Source of the DNA: Candidatus Pelagibacterales bacterium
GTDB lineage: Bacteria > Pseudomonadota > Alphaproteobacteria > TMED109
Assembly: GCA_002684605.1 (NCBI GenBank)
Contig: NYVM01000065.1
Coordinates: 45,291 to 109,290 of the forward strand
DNA: 64,000 nt
Reading direction: 5' to 3'
The notes under the pieces are model-generated. The model was not told the origin of the DNA. It worked only from the letters and a program-made list of their open reading frames with translations, and did not search any database. Numbering within the stretch: position 1 is the stretch's first letter; the number at the start of each line of letters is the position of its first letter. Below are positions 16,470-25,462 of the stretch, piece after piece. Both the position numbers and the translations under genes were made by a program.

Positions 16470-18035
16470 CTAACTAACTTGTTTTTTGTGACCTTCCCAA
16501 AAAGGTTCACGTAAAGTTGTTTTTAATATTTTACCTGCTCCAGATAATGGCATTGGATCTTCTCTAAAAGATACAGATTTTGGACATTTAAATCCAGCTA
16601 TAAGCTTTTTACTATGTAAAATAACATCACTATCATTAATAGTGCTGCTTGGGTCTTTCCTTACTATAGCATGAACAGCTTCTCCCCATTCTGCATTAGG
16701 TATCCCAATTACTGCACATTCAATGACTCCATCTAATTGGTAAATAGCATTTTCTACTTCAGCAGAATAAATATTTTCACCTCCAGATATAATCATATCT
16801 TTTACTCTATCAACTATATAAACATAACCTTCATCATTCATATATCCTCCATCTCCAGTGTGCATCCAACCATTTCGAAGCGCTTTATCACTTAGTTCTT
16901 TTTGTCTCCAATAGCCTAGCATAACATTGGGCCCTTTAGCTGCCACTTCACCAACTTCACCTCTAGATAATTCATTATCGTTATCATCTACTATTTTAAT
17001 TTCTACTCCAGCCACCGCAAGTCCAGTAGACTTAAACAAGTTTGCTTTGGGGCCTTCAAATACATGGCAATCAGGCGGAGCTATTGTAAGCAGTGGTGCT
17101 GTTTCTGTCATGCCATAGGCATGAGCAAAAGCACATTTAGGAATAACTTCCATGGCTTTTATAATTACAGATTCTGGCATAGGAGATGCGCCATATGTAA
17201 TTTGTCTTAAGCTTGATAAATCATATTTTGTAACATCAGGATGGTTAACAAGCATATTTATCATAGTAGGCACCAAAAGAGTATCTGTTATAGCATAGTC
17301 TTGTATGCTATTTAATACTGCATCAGGAGAAAACCCTGGAATAAAATAATGCTGTCCAGCAACATGAGTTATAGCAATTGCTCCTGTGACATCTGCTATA
17401 TGAAACATAGGTGCAGCATGGACCCATCTCGCACTATTTGGTATAGTAAGTCCAATAATTGTATTTAAAGAGTTGCTTACAAGGTTTGTGTGGCTTAGCA
17501 TTACTCCTTTTGATCTTCCAGTAGTGCCGCCGGTGTAAAATAAGCCTGCTATATCATCATAAGACCTAACTGCGTCATCTATAGCATCTGATTCTTCTAA
17601 AATTGTCTCATAATTATGCATATTTTTCGGGCAATCATCATCAGACATATAGATAATTTCTTTTACAGAAGGAATCTTTCCTTCCAATCTACTTTTTTCT
17701 ACTATTTCTGCAAAGGCTTTATCTACAAATAATAAAGAGCTTTCACTATCATTTAACCAAAACTCTATTTCAGGCGGCGCTAACCTAGTATTTATAGGAA
17801 CAAAAATTCCTCCTGCCCATACCGCTGCATATAAGGATTCAAAATAACGGTCACTATTTAAAGATAAAATTGCTGACCTATCATTATCTTTAAAGCCTAA
17901 TTTTTGCATTGCACCTGCAAGTTTTCCTATTCTATTAACTGACTCTGACCATGTTCTTATTCTTTTATTATCTTGGGTGGCTAATTTGTTGCCATTGATT
18001 TGAACGGCTCTTTTAAGGGCTTGAGTTAAGTACAA
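16470..18035 (-). CDS. AMP-forming acyl-CoA synthetase (fatty-acid/aryl acid type)
   Basis: A 521-residue ANL-superfamily ligase. The P-loop-like motif FYTGGTTGRSKG lies near residue 168, the YGMTETAP motif near 305, the GDGGYMNDEGY hinge region near 400 and the C-terminal lysine in GAGKILKTTLRE near 510. It converts a carboxylic acid, CoA and ATP to acyl-CoA, AMP and pyrophosphate. The start is TTG at 18035: a perfect GGAGGT lies five bases upstream and no in-frame ATG fits. Paired with a crotonase, so probably the entry step of a CoA-thioester catabolic route. Confidence 0.86.
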   Translation of the reverse strand: MYLTQALKRAVQINGNKLATQDNKRIRTWSESVNRIGKLAGAMQKLGFKDNDRSAILSLNSDRYFESLYAAVWAGGIFVPINTRLAPPEIEFWLNDSESSLLFVDKAFAEIVEKSRLEGKIPSVKEIIYMSDDDCPKNMHNYETILEESDAIDDAVRSYDDIAGLFYTGGTTGRSKGVMLSHTNLVSNSLNTIIGLTIPNSARWVHAAPMFHIADVTGAIAITHVAGQHYFIPGFSPDAVLNSIQDYAITDTLLVPTMINMLVNHPDVTKYDLSSLRQITYGASPMPESVIIKAMEVIPKCAFAHAYGMTETAPLLTIAPPDCHVFEGPKANLFKSTGLAVAGVEIKIVDDNDNELSRGEVGEVAAKGPNVMLGYWRQKELSDKALRNGWMHTGDGGYMNDEGYVYIVDRVKDMIISGGENIYSAEVENAIYQLDGVIECAVIGIPNAEWGEAVHAIVRKDPSSTINDSDVILHSKKLIAGFKCPKSVSFREDPMPLSGAGKILKTTLREPFWEGHKKQVS

Positions 18036-18102
18036 GATATACCTCCATAAATTAATAGTTTAGTGAGCATAGTTAATAATTAAAAAAAATAAATATTAAA
18101 TA

Positions 18103-19338
18103 TTATAAAATAATTTTATTATCCTTCATATCTTTGATTTCTTCATCTGTATAACCTAGTTCTGTTAAAATCTCTACATTATGTTCCCCTAATTTTGGAG
18201 CTTTAGTAGCATTCTTTCTAGGAGCATTTTCAATATTTAAGGGGGGAGCAACTACTTTAAGGTCTTTAATTAATTCTCCATCTATATCCATAAACATATT
18301 ATTTAAATTAGTTTGTGGGTCTTTAATTGTATCTTCAGTTTTTACTATTTTAGTAAATACTATGCCTATAGGTATGAGCTTATCTCTAACTTCTTTATAA
18401 CTTAAAGTTATAAATTTCTCTTGCAATATTATCTTTAATTGTTTTTTATATAATTGGCGGTTATCTTTAGTATTAAACCTAGTATCTTCTAGTAGAAAAT
18501 CTAAGTTAAAACTTTTTAAAAATAAGTCCCAATGTTTTTCTTCATTTGTTAAAAGCATAAAAAACAAAGTTTTATCTTTTAGGTAGTAAATGTTCCTCAT
18601 CGCACTTAATGTATCCCAGTGAAAAGTATCAATTGGATTGTGGCCAGCTAGTAATGCTTGCACTAACATAGCATTGGACCATATACCATTAGCTAAAAGA
18701 GATGTAGAAACAGTAGTACCTAATCCAGTTTTTTCTCTATTCATTAAACCAAGTAATATTGATGTAAAGAGGGATAGACCAGTAGGGTGATCTCCTCCGC
18801 CAGGAATAGGAAAAGGAGGAACTCCTTTTGCCTCATCTGTCTTTGCCCATTCCATAAGCCCAGACCTTGCAAAATAGGCTGTAGAATCTAAAGCTGTTCT
18901 TTTTGAATCAGGACCAATTTCACCATATCCAGTTAAAGAAGCATAAATAATTTTTGGATTAATTCTTCTTATTATATCTGAAGTTAAGCCTAGTTTTTCT
19001 CTCGGTTTTCCTGGTAAATTAGTAATAAAGACATCAGACTCATTAATTAATTTCTTTAAGATTACTTGCCCATATTCTGTTTTTAAATCAATAGATAAGC
19101 TTCTTTTATTTCTATTTTCTAAAATAAATGCCCAGTCTATATCACTTTCTGGCCATACATGTCCTCCAATTACAGCTTCTCTATAAGTATCACCGGTAAG
19201 GTGTTCAATTTTAATAACCTCAGCCCCATAGTCTGACATAAGAGCACTTACTAAAGGTGCAGCAATAAAGCTTGCAGCATCAATAACTTTAATTCCTTTA
19301 AGAGGTAAATTTTGCAAACTAGTATTGTCCATATTCAT
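18103..19338 (-). CDS. CaiB/BaiF family (class III) CoA-transferase
   Basis: A 411-residue class III CoA-transferase. The N-terminal LKGIKVIDAASFIAAPL motif, the EVIKIEH segment near residue 40 and the GGGDHPTGLS motif with the likely catalytic aspartate near residue 170 are typical. These enzymes move CoA between carboxylates such as succinate, carnitine or bile acids. It is divergent from the monooxygenase at 19412 with a 73-base gap, and follows on the same strand as the ligase-hydratase pair after 67 bases. Confidence 0.85.
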   Translation of the reverse strand: MNMDNTSLQNLPLKGIKVIDAASFIAAPLVSALMSDYGAEVIKIEHLTGDTYREAVIGGHVWPESDIDWAFILENRNKRSLSIDLKTEYGQVILKKLINESDVFITNLPGKPREKLGLTSDIIRRINPKIIYASLTGYGEIGPDSKRTALDSTAYFARSGLMEWAKTDEAKGVPPFPIPGGGDHPTGLSLFTSILLGLMNREKTGLGTTVSTSLLANGIWSNAMLVQALLAGHNPIDTFHWDTLSAMRNIYYLKDKTLFFMLLTNEEKHWDLFLKSFNLDFLLEDTRFNTKDNRQLYKKQLKIILQEKFITLSYKEVRDKLIPIGIVFTKIVKTEDTIKDPQTNLNNMFMDIDGELIKDLKVVAPPLNIENAPRKNATKAPKLGEHNVEILTELGYTDEEIKDMKDNKIIL

Positions 19339-19411
19339 TTAATAATTTAAATTATTATCTTAATAAAGTATTATAGTAATTTAAAGGAAATATTTTATAA
19401 TAAGGAAATTT

Positions 19412-21328
19412 ATGGAATTAAATTTATACAATTCTCTTAAAGACCCAAAAAAATTAATGTCTTTATTAAAAGAGGCTGATATAGCAACACTATCCTTAGT
19501 TTTATCTCATGTTACTTCTGATTTAGGTTATGTAGATAAGATTAAACCATTTGTTAAAGGAGCTTTTGATTACTCAGTAAATGTTCCTGAAGATGATGCG
19601 CATTTTATAAGAGGCAAATTAATAGAAGTTTTGCAGAAAATAACTAATAAAAACAGCAATTTAAATAGTATTAGTAATATTAAAGATGAGCATTTATCCT
19701 ATATAATGAGCGCAGGAGTAGGTGCTGAAATTAAAGATGAATACATCCCAATGATGAAAGAAGAATTAGGCTTAAATGACAATTCTACTAGAGATAAATC
19801 TATAAATGATATTAAAAAACATGAATCTAAACCTTATGTACTTATCATTGGTTCAGGGCTATGTGGTATTTTAGCTGGCATTAAACTATCTAAAGCTGGA
19901 ATTCCCTTTATTATAATAGAAAAAAATGACTCTATTGGAGGCACTTGGTATGAGAATACCTATCCTGGCTGTGGAGTTGATACACCAAATCATGTTTATG
20001 CATATTCTTTTGAACCATCATTTCATTGGGAAGAATTTTATTCAAAAAGAGATGCAATTTTAAATTACTTAAAAAAATGTGTTAAAAAATATAATCTTTT
20101 TGATCATATTCAATTAAATACAATGGTTGAAAGTACAGTATTTAATGAAATTACGAAATCTTGGGATACTTCTATTATATGCAATAATAAAAAATCTATT
20201 TTAAATTCAAACATCATTATCAGTGCTGTAGGGCAACTGAATAAGCCATCTATTCCTAATATTAAAGGTATAGGTGAATTTAATGGACCTATAATTCATA
20301 CGGGTGCATGGAATGATAATTTTGATTATAAGGATAAAAATATAGCTTTAATAGGAACAGGAGCTAGTGGCATGCAAGTTGCTCCAGAACTGGCAAAAAA
20401 AGCAAAAAGCTTAACAATATTTCAAAGAACACCTCATTGGATAATAGCTAACCCTAATTATCATAGAAAGCTATCAAAAGGAAAAAAATGGGTATTAGAA
20501 AATATACCTTTTTATTCAAGATGGTATCGTCTTCAGCTATTTTGGGGTTTTTGTGACGGTATTCATGCTTCTTTATATAAGGATCCTAATTGGAAATTTC
20601 CAGATAGATCATTAAACAATACTAATGAACGTTTTAGAGTGAATATGGTAAAGCACATTGAATCAATAATTGGAAATGATAAAGAGCTACTTAATAAAGT
20701 TATTCCTAATTACCCTCCATACGGTAAAAGAATGTTAATGGATAATAATTGGTTTGAAATGCTTAAGAAAGACAATGTTAAGCTTATTACGGATAAAGTT
20801 AATAGTATCACTAATTCAAGTATAAAAACAGATGAACATACATATAAGAAAGATGCAATAGTTATGGCCACAGGTTTTAAAGCTAGTAAAATGATTTGGC
20901 CTATAAAAGTATTAGGTAAAAAAGGAATAAACCTTAATGACTTCTGGAATAATGATAACCCCAAAGCAAATGTAGGTATTACTGTTCCAAATTTTCCTAA
21001 TTTTTTTATAATGTATGGACCTAATACAAATCTAGCCCATGGTGGTAGCATAGTTTTTCACGGCGAGTGTCAAATAAGATACATATTAGGATGTATAAAT
21101 TTATTATTAGAAAAAAAATATAAAACAATGGATTGCATGCAGGAGCCTTTTGAAAAATATAATTCTAAAGTAGATGCAGAGCATTCAAAAATGGTTTGGA
21201 CTCATGATAAAGTTAATAGTTGGTATAGAAATGGTACTGGAAGAGTTATTACAAATTCTCCATGGAGGCTTATAGATTATTGGAATTTTACAAAAAAACC
21301 TATAGAACAAGATTATAAATTTAATTAA
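19412..21328 (+). CDS. Baeyer-Villiger monooxygenase, long (4-hydroxyacetophenone monooxygenase-like)
   Basis: A 638-residue flavoprotein with an FAD Rossmann motif GSGLCG at 147-152, the GGTWYENTYPGCGVD segment, the BVMO fingerprint FNGPIIHTGAW at 290-300 and a second NADPH Rossmann motif GTGASG at 315-320. The N-terminal extension of about 140 residues is unusual for BVMOs but is known from 4-hydroxyacetophenone monooxygenase (about 640 residues), so that subgroup is the best guess. It would insert oxygen next to a ketone to form an ester, using NADPH and O2. Followed 20 bases later by a NIPSNAP gene; SD AAGGAAA fits the ATG. Confidence 0.85.
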   Translation: MELNLYNSLKDPKKLMSLLKEADIATLSLVLSHVTSDLGYVDKIKPFVKGAFDYSVNVPEDDAHFIRGKLIEVLQKITNKNSNLNSISNIKDEHLSYIMSAGVGAEIKDEYIPMMKEELGLNDNSTRDKSINDIKKHESKPYVLIIGSGLCGILAGIKLSKAGIPFIIIEKNDSIGGTWYENTYPGCGVDTPNHVYAYSFEPSFHWEEFYSKRDAILNYLKKCVKKYNLFDHIQLNTMVESTVFNEITKSWDTSIICNNKKSILNSNIIISAVGQLNKPSIPNIKGIGEFNGPIIHTGAWNDNFDYKDKNIALIGTGASGMQVAPELAKKAKSLTIFQRTPHWIIANPNYHRKLSKGKKWVLENIPFYSRWYRLQLFWGFCDGIHASLYKDPNWKFPDRSLNNTNERFRVNMVKHIESIIGNDKELLNKVIPNYPPYGKRMLMDNNWFEMLKKDNVKLITDKVNSITNSSIKTDEHTYKKDAIVMATGFKASKMIWPIKVLGKKGINLNDFWNNDNPKANVGITVPNFPNFFIMYGPNTNLAHGGSIVFHGECQIRYILGCINLLLEKKYKTMDCMQEPFEKYNSKVDAEHSKMVWTHDKVNSWYRNGTGRVITNSPWRLIDYWNFTKKPIEQDYKFN

Positions 21329-21347
21329 ATTATGGAGCTAAATTATT

Positions 21348-21986
21348 ATGATTAATGAGCTTAGAATGTACACAACTCGTCCAGGCAAAATGAAAGATGT
21401 TGTAAATGCTAGTGCGACAGTTGCTCAGAAAATAAGAGGAGGAGATACTTACGGTAAGTTAATAGGGCATTGGTGGAGCGAAATAGGAAAAATGAATCAA
21501 TATGTTCATATGTGGGAATATAAAGACCCTGAAGAAATGAGAAGATTAAGGTCAGAATTAGCTGCTAAGGAAGACTGGAAGAATAAGTTTGTTCCACTTG
21601 TAGGGCCCAATATTTTAACGCAAGAAATTAGATTGTTAAGACCGTTAACAGAAATAAAAAAACCAGCGAATAGTTCAAATATATATGAGCTTAAAATTAT
21701 TAAACTTAATATAGGACAATCTGCAAAATGGGCTAAAAAATTTCTTGAAATTGTTGATTTAATAGAAAATTCTTCTATAAATATTGGTATATGGAACACT
21801 GAGTTACAGGACCCAAATGAAATAATTTCATTATGGAGTCATCCAAACTTAGAAAATATGAGTAAATACTGGTATGAATTAGAATCTAATAAAAATTGGA
21901 ATGATTTTAATAATTACCAAGAGAACTCTGTAAAAAGTGAAGAAAATATAATTCTTAAGTCCTCTGTTTGTTCGCCATTACAATAA
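21348..21986 (+). CDS. NIPSNAP family protein
   Basis: A 212-residue protein of two ferredoxin-like repeats; the first begins MINELRMYTTRPGKM and contains GHWWSEIGKMNQYVHMWEYKD, the NIPSNAP signature. The second repeat starts near residue 114 (SNIYELKIIKL) and is more divergent. NIPSNAP proteins are often encoded beside oxygenases and dehalogenases, but their chemistry is not settled. Here it lies 20 bases after a Baeyer-Villiger monooxygenase, so it is likely co-transcribed and may act on its product. The C-terminus ends in polar residues with no known domain. Confidence 0.75.
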   Translation: MINELRMYTTRPGKMKDVVNASATVAQKIRGGDTYGKLIGHWWSEIGKMNQYVHMWEYKDPEEMRRLRSELAAKEDWKNKFVPLVGPNILTQEIRLLRPLTEIKKPANSSNIYELKIIKLNIGQSAKWAKKFLEIVDLIENSSINIGIWNTELQDPNEIISLWSHPNLENMSKYWYELESNKNWNDFNNYQENSVKSEENIILKSSVCSPLQ

Positions 21987-22010
21987 TAAATTCTTAATAT
22001 AGGAAAAAAA

Positions 22011-22463
22011 ATGAAAAATTTTTTAACATGCTTAGCAATATTATTTTTTAGTTTTTCAACTTTTGCGCATAAATTTGAAACTAATAATATGATAGTAAAA
22101 CACCCATGGATGAAAACTTTTAAAAATAATGGAGCGGGTTACTTTAAAATTGCAAATACAAGTAATGAGGATATTCATTTAGTAAAAGCTATATCTAATA
22201 ATGTCAGAAAGATAGAACTGCATGAAGTTATCATAGAAGATGATGTTGCAAAAATGAGGCCAACGCCTGATGGAGTAATTATTAAAGCTGGTGATATTAT
22301 GGAGTTTAAACCTAAGAGCAACCACTTGATGTTTTTTGGAATCAAAAATGATTATAAAGAGGGTGAAATGATGGAAGTTAAATTTATATTTAAAAATTTA
22401 GATGCTTTAGAAGTTAAATTTAAAGTTGAGTCTAAAAAAGCTTCTCATAAACATGAACACTAA
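22011..22463 (+). CDS. Periplasmic copper chaperone, PCu(A)C family
   Basis: A 150-residue exported protein; the signal peptide runs to about residue 20 (ending TFAH). The copper site follows the family spacing: H71, M82, and the HLM motif with H105 and M107. The C-terminus (SHKHEH) is a histidine-rich extra metal-binding tail often seen in this family. PCu(A)C proteins deliver Cu(I) to cytochrome oxidase (CuA or CuB site). It is a separate unit after the NIPSNAP gene, followed by a strong bidirectional terminator. Confidence 0.85.
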   Translation: MKNFLTCLAILFFSFSTFAHKFETNNMIVKHPWMKTFKNNGAGYFKIANTSNEDIHLVKAISNNVRKIELHEVIIEDDVAKMRPTPDGVIIKAGDIMEFKPKSNHLMFFGIKNDYKEGEMMEVKFIFKNLDALEVKFKVESKKASHKHEH

Positions 22464-22475
22464 ATATTTTATACT

Positions 22476-22515
22476 AAAAGAGGCTTTATTCTATATATAA
22501 GGCCTCTTTTAATAT
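22476..22515. terminator. Bidirectional rho-independent terminator
   Basis: AAAAGAGGC (22476-22484) pairs with GCCTCTTTT (22502-22510), with inner partial pairing around an AT-rich loop. A-rich and T-rich flanks make it work in both directions. It lies between two convergent genes, the copper chaperone and the aldehyde dehydrogenase. Confidence 0.8.
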
Positions 22516-22523
22516 TATTTTAT

Positions 22524-23960
22524 TTAAGAAGCTTTTGAGATAGCTCCCATAACAGATTTTATTTCTAAGAAGTCTTCAAGTCCAAATTCTCCCCACTCGC
22601 GACCATTTCCAGACATTTTATATCCACCAAAAGGAGCCGATTGATCTCCGGGTGCATTATTAATGTGGACCATTCCTGTTCTGAGCTTAGAAGCAACCGA
22701 TTTTGCATTTTCAATGTTTTCTGATGAAACATATCCAGATAGTCCATAGATAGTTTCATTAGCAATATTAATAGCATCCTGTTCGTCTTTATATCCTAGT
22801 ATACTTAAAACTGGACCAAATATTTCTTCTCTAGCAATAGTCATATCGTTAGTTACATTAGCAAAAATAGTAGGTTCAACATAATAACCTTTATTATAAC
22901 CTGCAGGAGCATCTGTTCCTCCACCAACTAGAGTTGCGCCTTCCTTAATACCTATTTCAATAAGATTTTTAATTTTGTTATATTGAACTTCACTAACAAC
23001 AGGACCAATAGTAGTTGTCTCTGATTCTGGGTTTCCTACTACAATTTTATTTAAAGTATTTTTAGCAATTTCAATAACTTCATCCATTTTTGATTCAGGA
23101 ACTAACATTCTAGTAGGAGCATTACATGATTGACCTGAATTATTCATGCAATGCATAACCCCTTTGCTAACTGCTTTATTAAAATCTGCATCATGTAATA
23201 AAATATTAGCAGATTTCCCGCCTAACTCTTGAGTTACTCTTTTAACTGTGTCTGCAGAAGCTTTTGCCACAGATATTCCTGCTCTAGTTGAACCAGTAAA
23301 AGACATCATATCTATATCTTTATGCTTACTCATAGCTTCACCTACTGTAGGTCCGTCTCCATTTATCATATTATATACTCCCGGAGGAACACCTGCTTCA
23401 TCTAAAATTTCTGAAAATATTATAGCACTTAAAGGAGCAACTTCACTTGGTTTTAATATCATTGTACATCCTGCTGCTAATGCAGGGCCAACTTTACAAG
23501 CTATTTGATTAATTGGCCAATTCCATGGAGTAATAAGTCCACAGACACCAACGGGTTCTTTTCTAATTATAGTTGTATTGATTTCTGTTTCAAATTTGTA
23601 TTCTTTAAGAGCTTTATATGCTTTACTTAAATGACCTAATCCAGCTGGGGCTTGTGCGTTATTAGCTAAATTAACAGGGGCGCCCATCTCACTCGTAATT
23701 GCCTTAGCTAGATCTGGCATACGTTTTTTATAAACATCCATTATTTTTTCAAATAATTCTAAACGTTCTTCTCTTGAAGTTAATGAAAATGTTAGGAATG
23801 CTTTTTTTGCTGCAACAACAGCTTTGTTTACATCCTCTTCAGACCCTAAGCTAATTTCAGAAATAATTTCTTCATTAGCAGGGTTTATAACATTTAAAGT
23901 TTTTGGAGATACTGGGTCTACCCATTCACCATTAATATAAAATTTTTTAGTATTATTCAT
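22524..23960 (-). CDS. NAD(P)-dependent aldehyde dehydrogenase
   Basis: A 478-residue ALDH-superfamily enzyme. Signatures: the TPWNWPINQ cofactor segment, the SFTGST glycine motif, the ELGGKSANI motif containing the general-base glutamate, and the catalytic cysteine in NNSGQSCNAPTR near residue 280. It oxidises an aldehyde to the acid. The leader region before the start overlaps no other gene and a 23-base gap separates it from the thiX homologue downstream on the same strand. The aldehyde substrate cannot be assigned. Confidence 0.88.
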   Translation of the reverse strand: MNNTKKFYINGEWVDPVSPKTLNVINPANEEIISEISLGSEEDVNKAVVAAKKAFLTFSLTSREERLELFEKIMDVYKKRMPDLAKAITSEMGAPVNLANNAQAPAGLGHLSKAYKALKEYKFETEINTTIIRKEPVGVCGLITPWNWPINQIACKVGPALAAGCTMILKPSEVAPLSAIIFSEILDEAGVPPGVYNMINGDGPTVGEAMSKHKDIDMMSFTGSTRAGISVAKASADTVKRVTQELGGKSANILLHDADFNKAVSKGVMHCMNNSGQSCNAPTRMLVPESKMDEVIEIAKNTLNKIVVGNPESETTTIGPVVSEVQYNKIKNLIEIGIKEGATLVGGGTDAPAGYNKGYYVEPTIFANVTNDMTIAREEIFGPVLSILGYKDEQDAINIANETIYGLSGYVSSENIENAKSVASKLRTGMVHINNAPGDQSAPFGGYKMSGNGREWGEFGLEDFLEIKSVMGAISKAS

Positions 23961-23983
23961 TATTTGTCCTTATTTTTAAGAGG

Positions 23984-24736
23984 TTAGTTTATGTTAGATT
24001 TTGGGTCCCATTTTGTTAATTTATTAGTTATAAAAGTAACAAGATTATATAGGATAATTGTAAAAATTGCTAAAATAATTATTGAAGCGAACATTAAATC
24101 GATTTGTACTCTACCACTAGCATAAAGCATTATATAGCCTAATCCCTTAGAAGAGCCTACCCATTCTCCAATAACTGCACCCATTGGGGCAAAAGCTGCT
24201 GCTAATTTTAACCCAGAAGATAATTGTGGAAGGGCAAATGGTATTCTAATTTTAAATAACATCATCAATGTACTAGCTCCCATCATTTTAGCTAGATTTA
24301 CGATCATAGGATCTATCCTTTTTAGACCATCGTAAAAAGCTATAGTAATTGGAAAGTATATTATTAAGATGGTCATTATTATTTTAGACCAAATGCCATA
24401 TCCTACCCAAAGAGTTAATATTGGAGCTATAGCAAATATAGGTATTGCCTGAGTTAAAATAATGAAAGGAAGTAACCATTTTCTGGTGCTTTTAGAAATG
24501 ATAAATAAAATTCCTGTATAAAGACCTAATATTGTTCCTAGTAAAAAACCTATTATTATTTCATAAAATGTAATTAGAGAATGATAAGTTAGTAATTCTA
24601 TATTATTTAATATTGATAAAAATACTATATATGGACTAGGTAGAATATAGGAAGGTGTTTTTGTTAAATATTGTATAGCCCACCAGAAAAGTATAAAAAA
24701 GATAAAGCTTATTAAAAATTTAATAAAAATTCTCAT
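23984..24736 (-). CDS. thiX: ABC transporter permease, thiamine-pyrimidine precursor (ThiX-like)
   Basis: A 250-residue inner-membrane permease of the SsuC/TauC/ThiX class. Six hydrophobic segments and a BPD-domain EAA-like loop (KMMGASTLMMLFKIRIPF) near residues 150-167 are visible. It overlaps thiZ by four bases (ATGA), so the two are translationally coupled. With the binding protein and ATPase it forms one transporter controlled by the TPP riboswitch upstream of thiY. In related systems ThiXYZ imports N-formyl-4-amino-5-aminomethyl-2-methylpyrimidine. Confidence 0.82.
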   Translation of the reverse strand: MRIFIKFLISFIFFILFWWAIQYLTKTPSYILPSPYIVFLSILNNIELLTYHSLITFYEIIIGFLLGTILGLYTGILFIISKSTRKWLLPFIILTQAIPIFAIAPILTLWVGYGIWSKIIMTILIIYFPITIAFYDGLKRIDPMIVNLAKMMGASTLMMLFKIRIPFALPQLSSGLKLAAAFAPMGAVIGEWVGSSKGLGYIMLYASGRVQIDLMFASIIILAIFTIILYNLVTFITNKLTKWDPKSNIN

Positions 24737-25458
24737 TGTATATAAGACTTTTTTAATAGGTTAAGTATATATTTGTAACTATAAATTAAATTATCATTTG
24801 TAATTTTTCTTAATGGCTTTGATGAGGGAAGCTTAATAGGTTTCAACTGTTTGTTAGACACATAGTATAGGGTGTTGCTTAACATTAAAGCCTCTAAAGG
24901 GTCATGAGTGACCATGATTACAGTTTTGTTTTTAAGTAATGACCAAGTCAGTTTTTGAATTTTAGATTTGGTAATGGTATCAAGAGAAGAAAAAGGTTCA
25001 TCCATTAAAATAATATCATTGTTTTCCATTAAAGTTCTTGCTAAGGCTGCTCTTTGTCTCATTCCTCCTGATAATGTTGAAGGTAATTGCTTTGCAACAT
25101 CTATTAGGCCTACTTTTTCTAATAAAAGGTTAGCTTTATGAAGGTCTATTTTTTCTCTTCTTAATTTTTGTCCTAAAGTTACATTTTCAAGAACATTTAA
25201 CCAAGGAAGTAACAAATCATTTTGTGCCATCCAAGAAAAAGACAAATCTTTATTAATATTTTTTGATATATTATTATTAAAAGCTGCTGATATATTTAAA
25301 TTAGCAATTATTTTTAGTAAAGTGGATTTTCCAGTTCCAGATTGGCCAATAATTATAGTCCATTGATCTAGCTTTATCTCTAATTCAACATTAGAAAAAA
25401 GCTCATCTTTATTTAAACTAAGACTTCCATTTAATGAAAAAGATGAACTTTTTATCAT
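24733..25458 (-). CDS. thiZ: ABC transporter ATP-binding protein, thiamine-pyrimidine precursor (ThiZ-like)
   Basis: A 241-residue ATPase with Walker A GQSGTGKST near residue 38, the signature LSGGMRQR near 125, Walker B IILMDEP near 148 and the H-loop MVTHDPLEAL near 180. The SSSFSLNGS start is typical of the nitrate/sulfonate/ThiZ class. It lies between thiY and thiX with 4 bases to thiY's end and an overlap with thiX, so one transcript. The riboswitch in front of thiY defines the ligand as a thiamine precursor better than the ATPase sequence does. Confidence 0.82.
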   Translation of the reverse strand: MIKSSSFSLNGSLSLNKDELFSNVELEIKLDQWTIIIGQSGTGKSTLLKIIANLNISAAFNNNISKNINKDLSFSWMAQNDLLLPWLNVLENVTLGQKLRREKIDLHKANLLLEKVGLIDVAKQLPSTLSGGMRQRAALARTLMENNDIILMDEPFSSLDTITKSKIQKLTWSLLKNKTVIMVTHDPLEALMLSNTLYYVSNKQLKPIKLPSSKPLRKITNDNLIYSYKYILNLLKKSYIQ

Positions 25459-25462
25459 TTAT

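Noticed and set aside
16460..16510. Upstream ATG that would extend the enoyl-CoA hydratase by 17 residues
   Set aside because: The extension overlaps the acyl-CoA ligase gene and adds a non-homologous basic leader; the later ATG gives the normal crotonase N-terminus.
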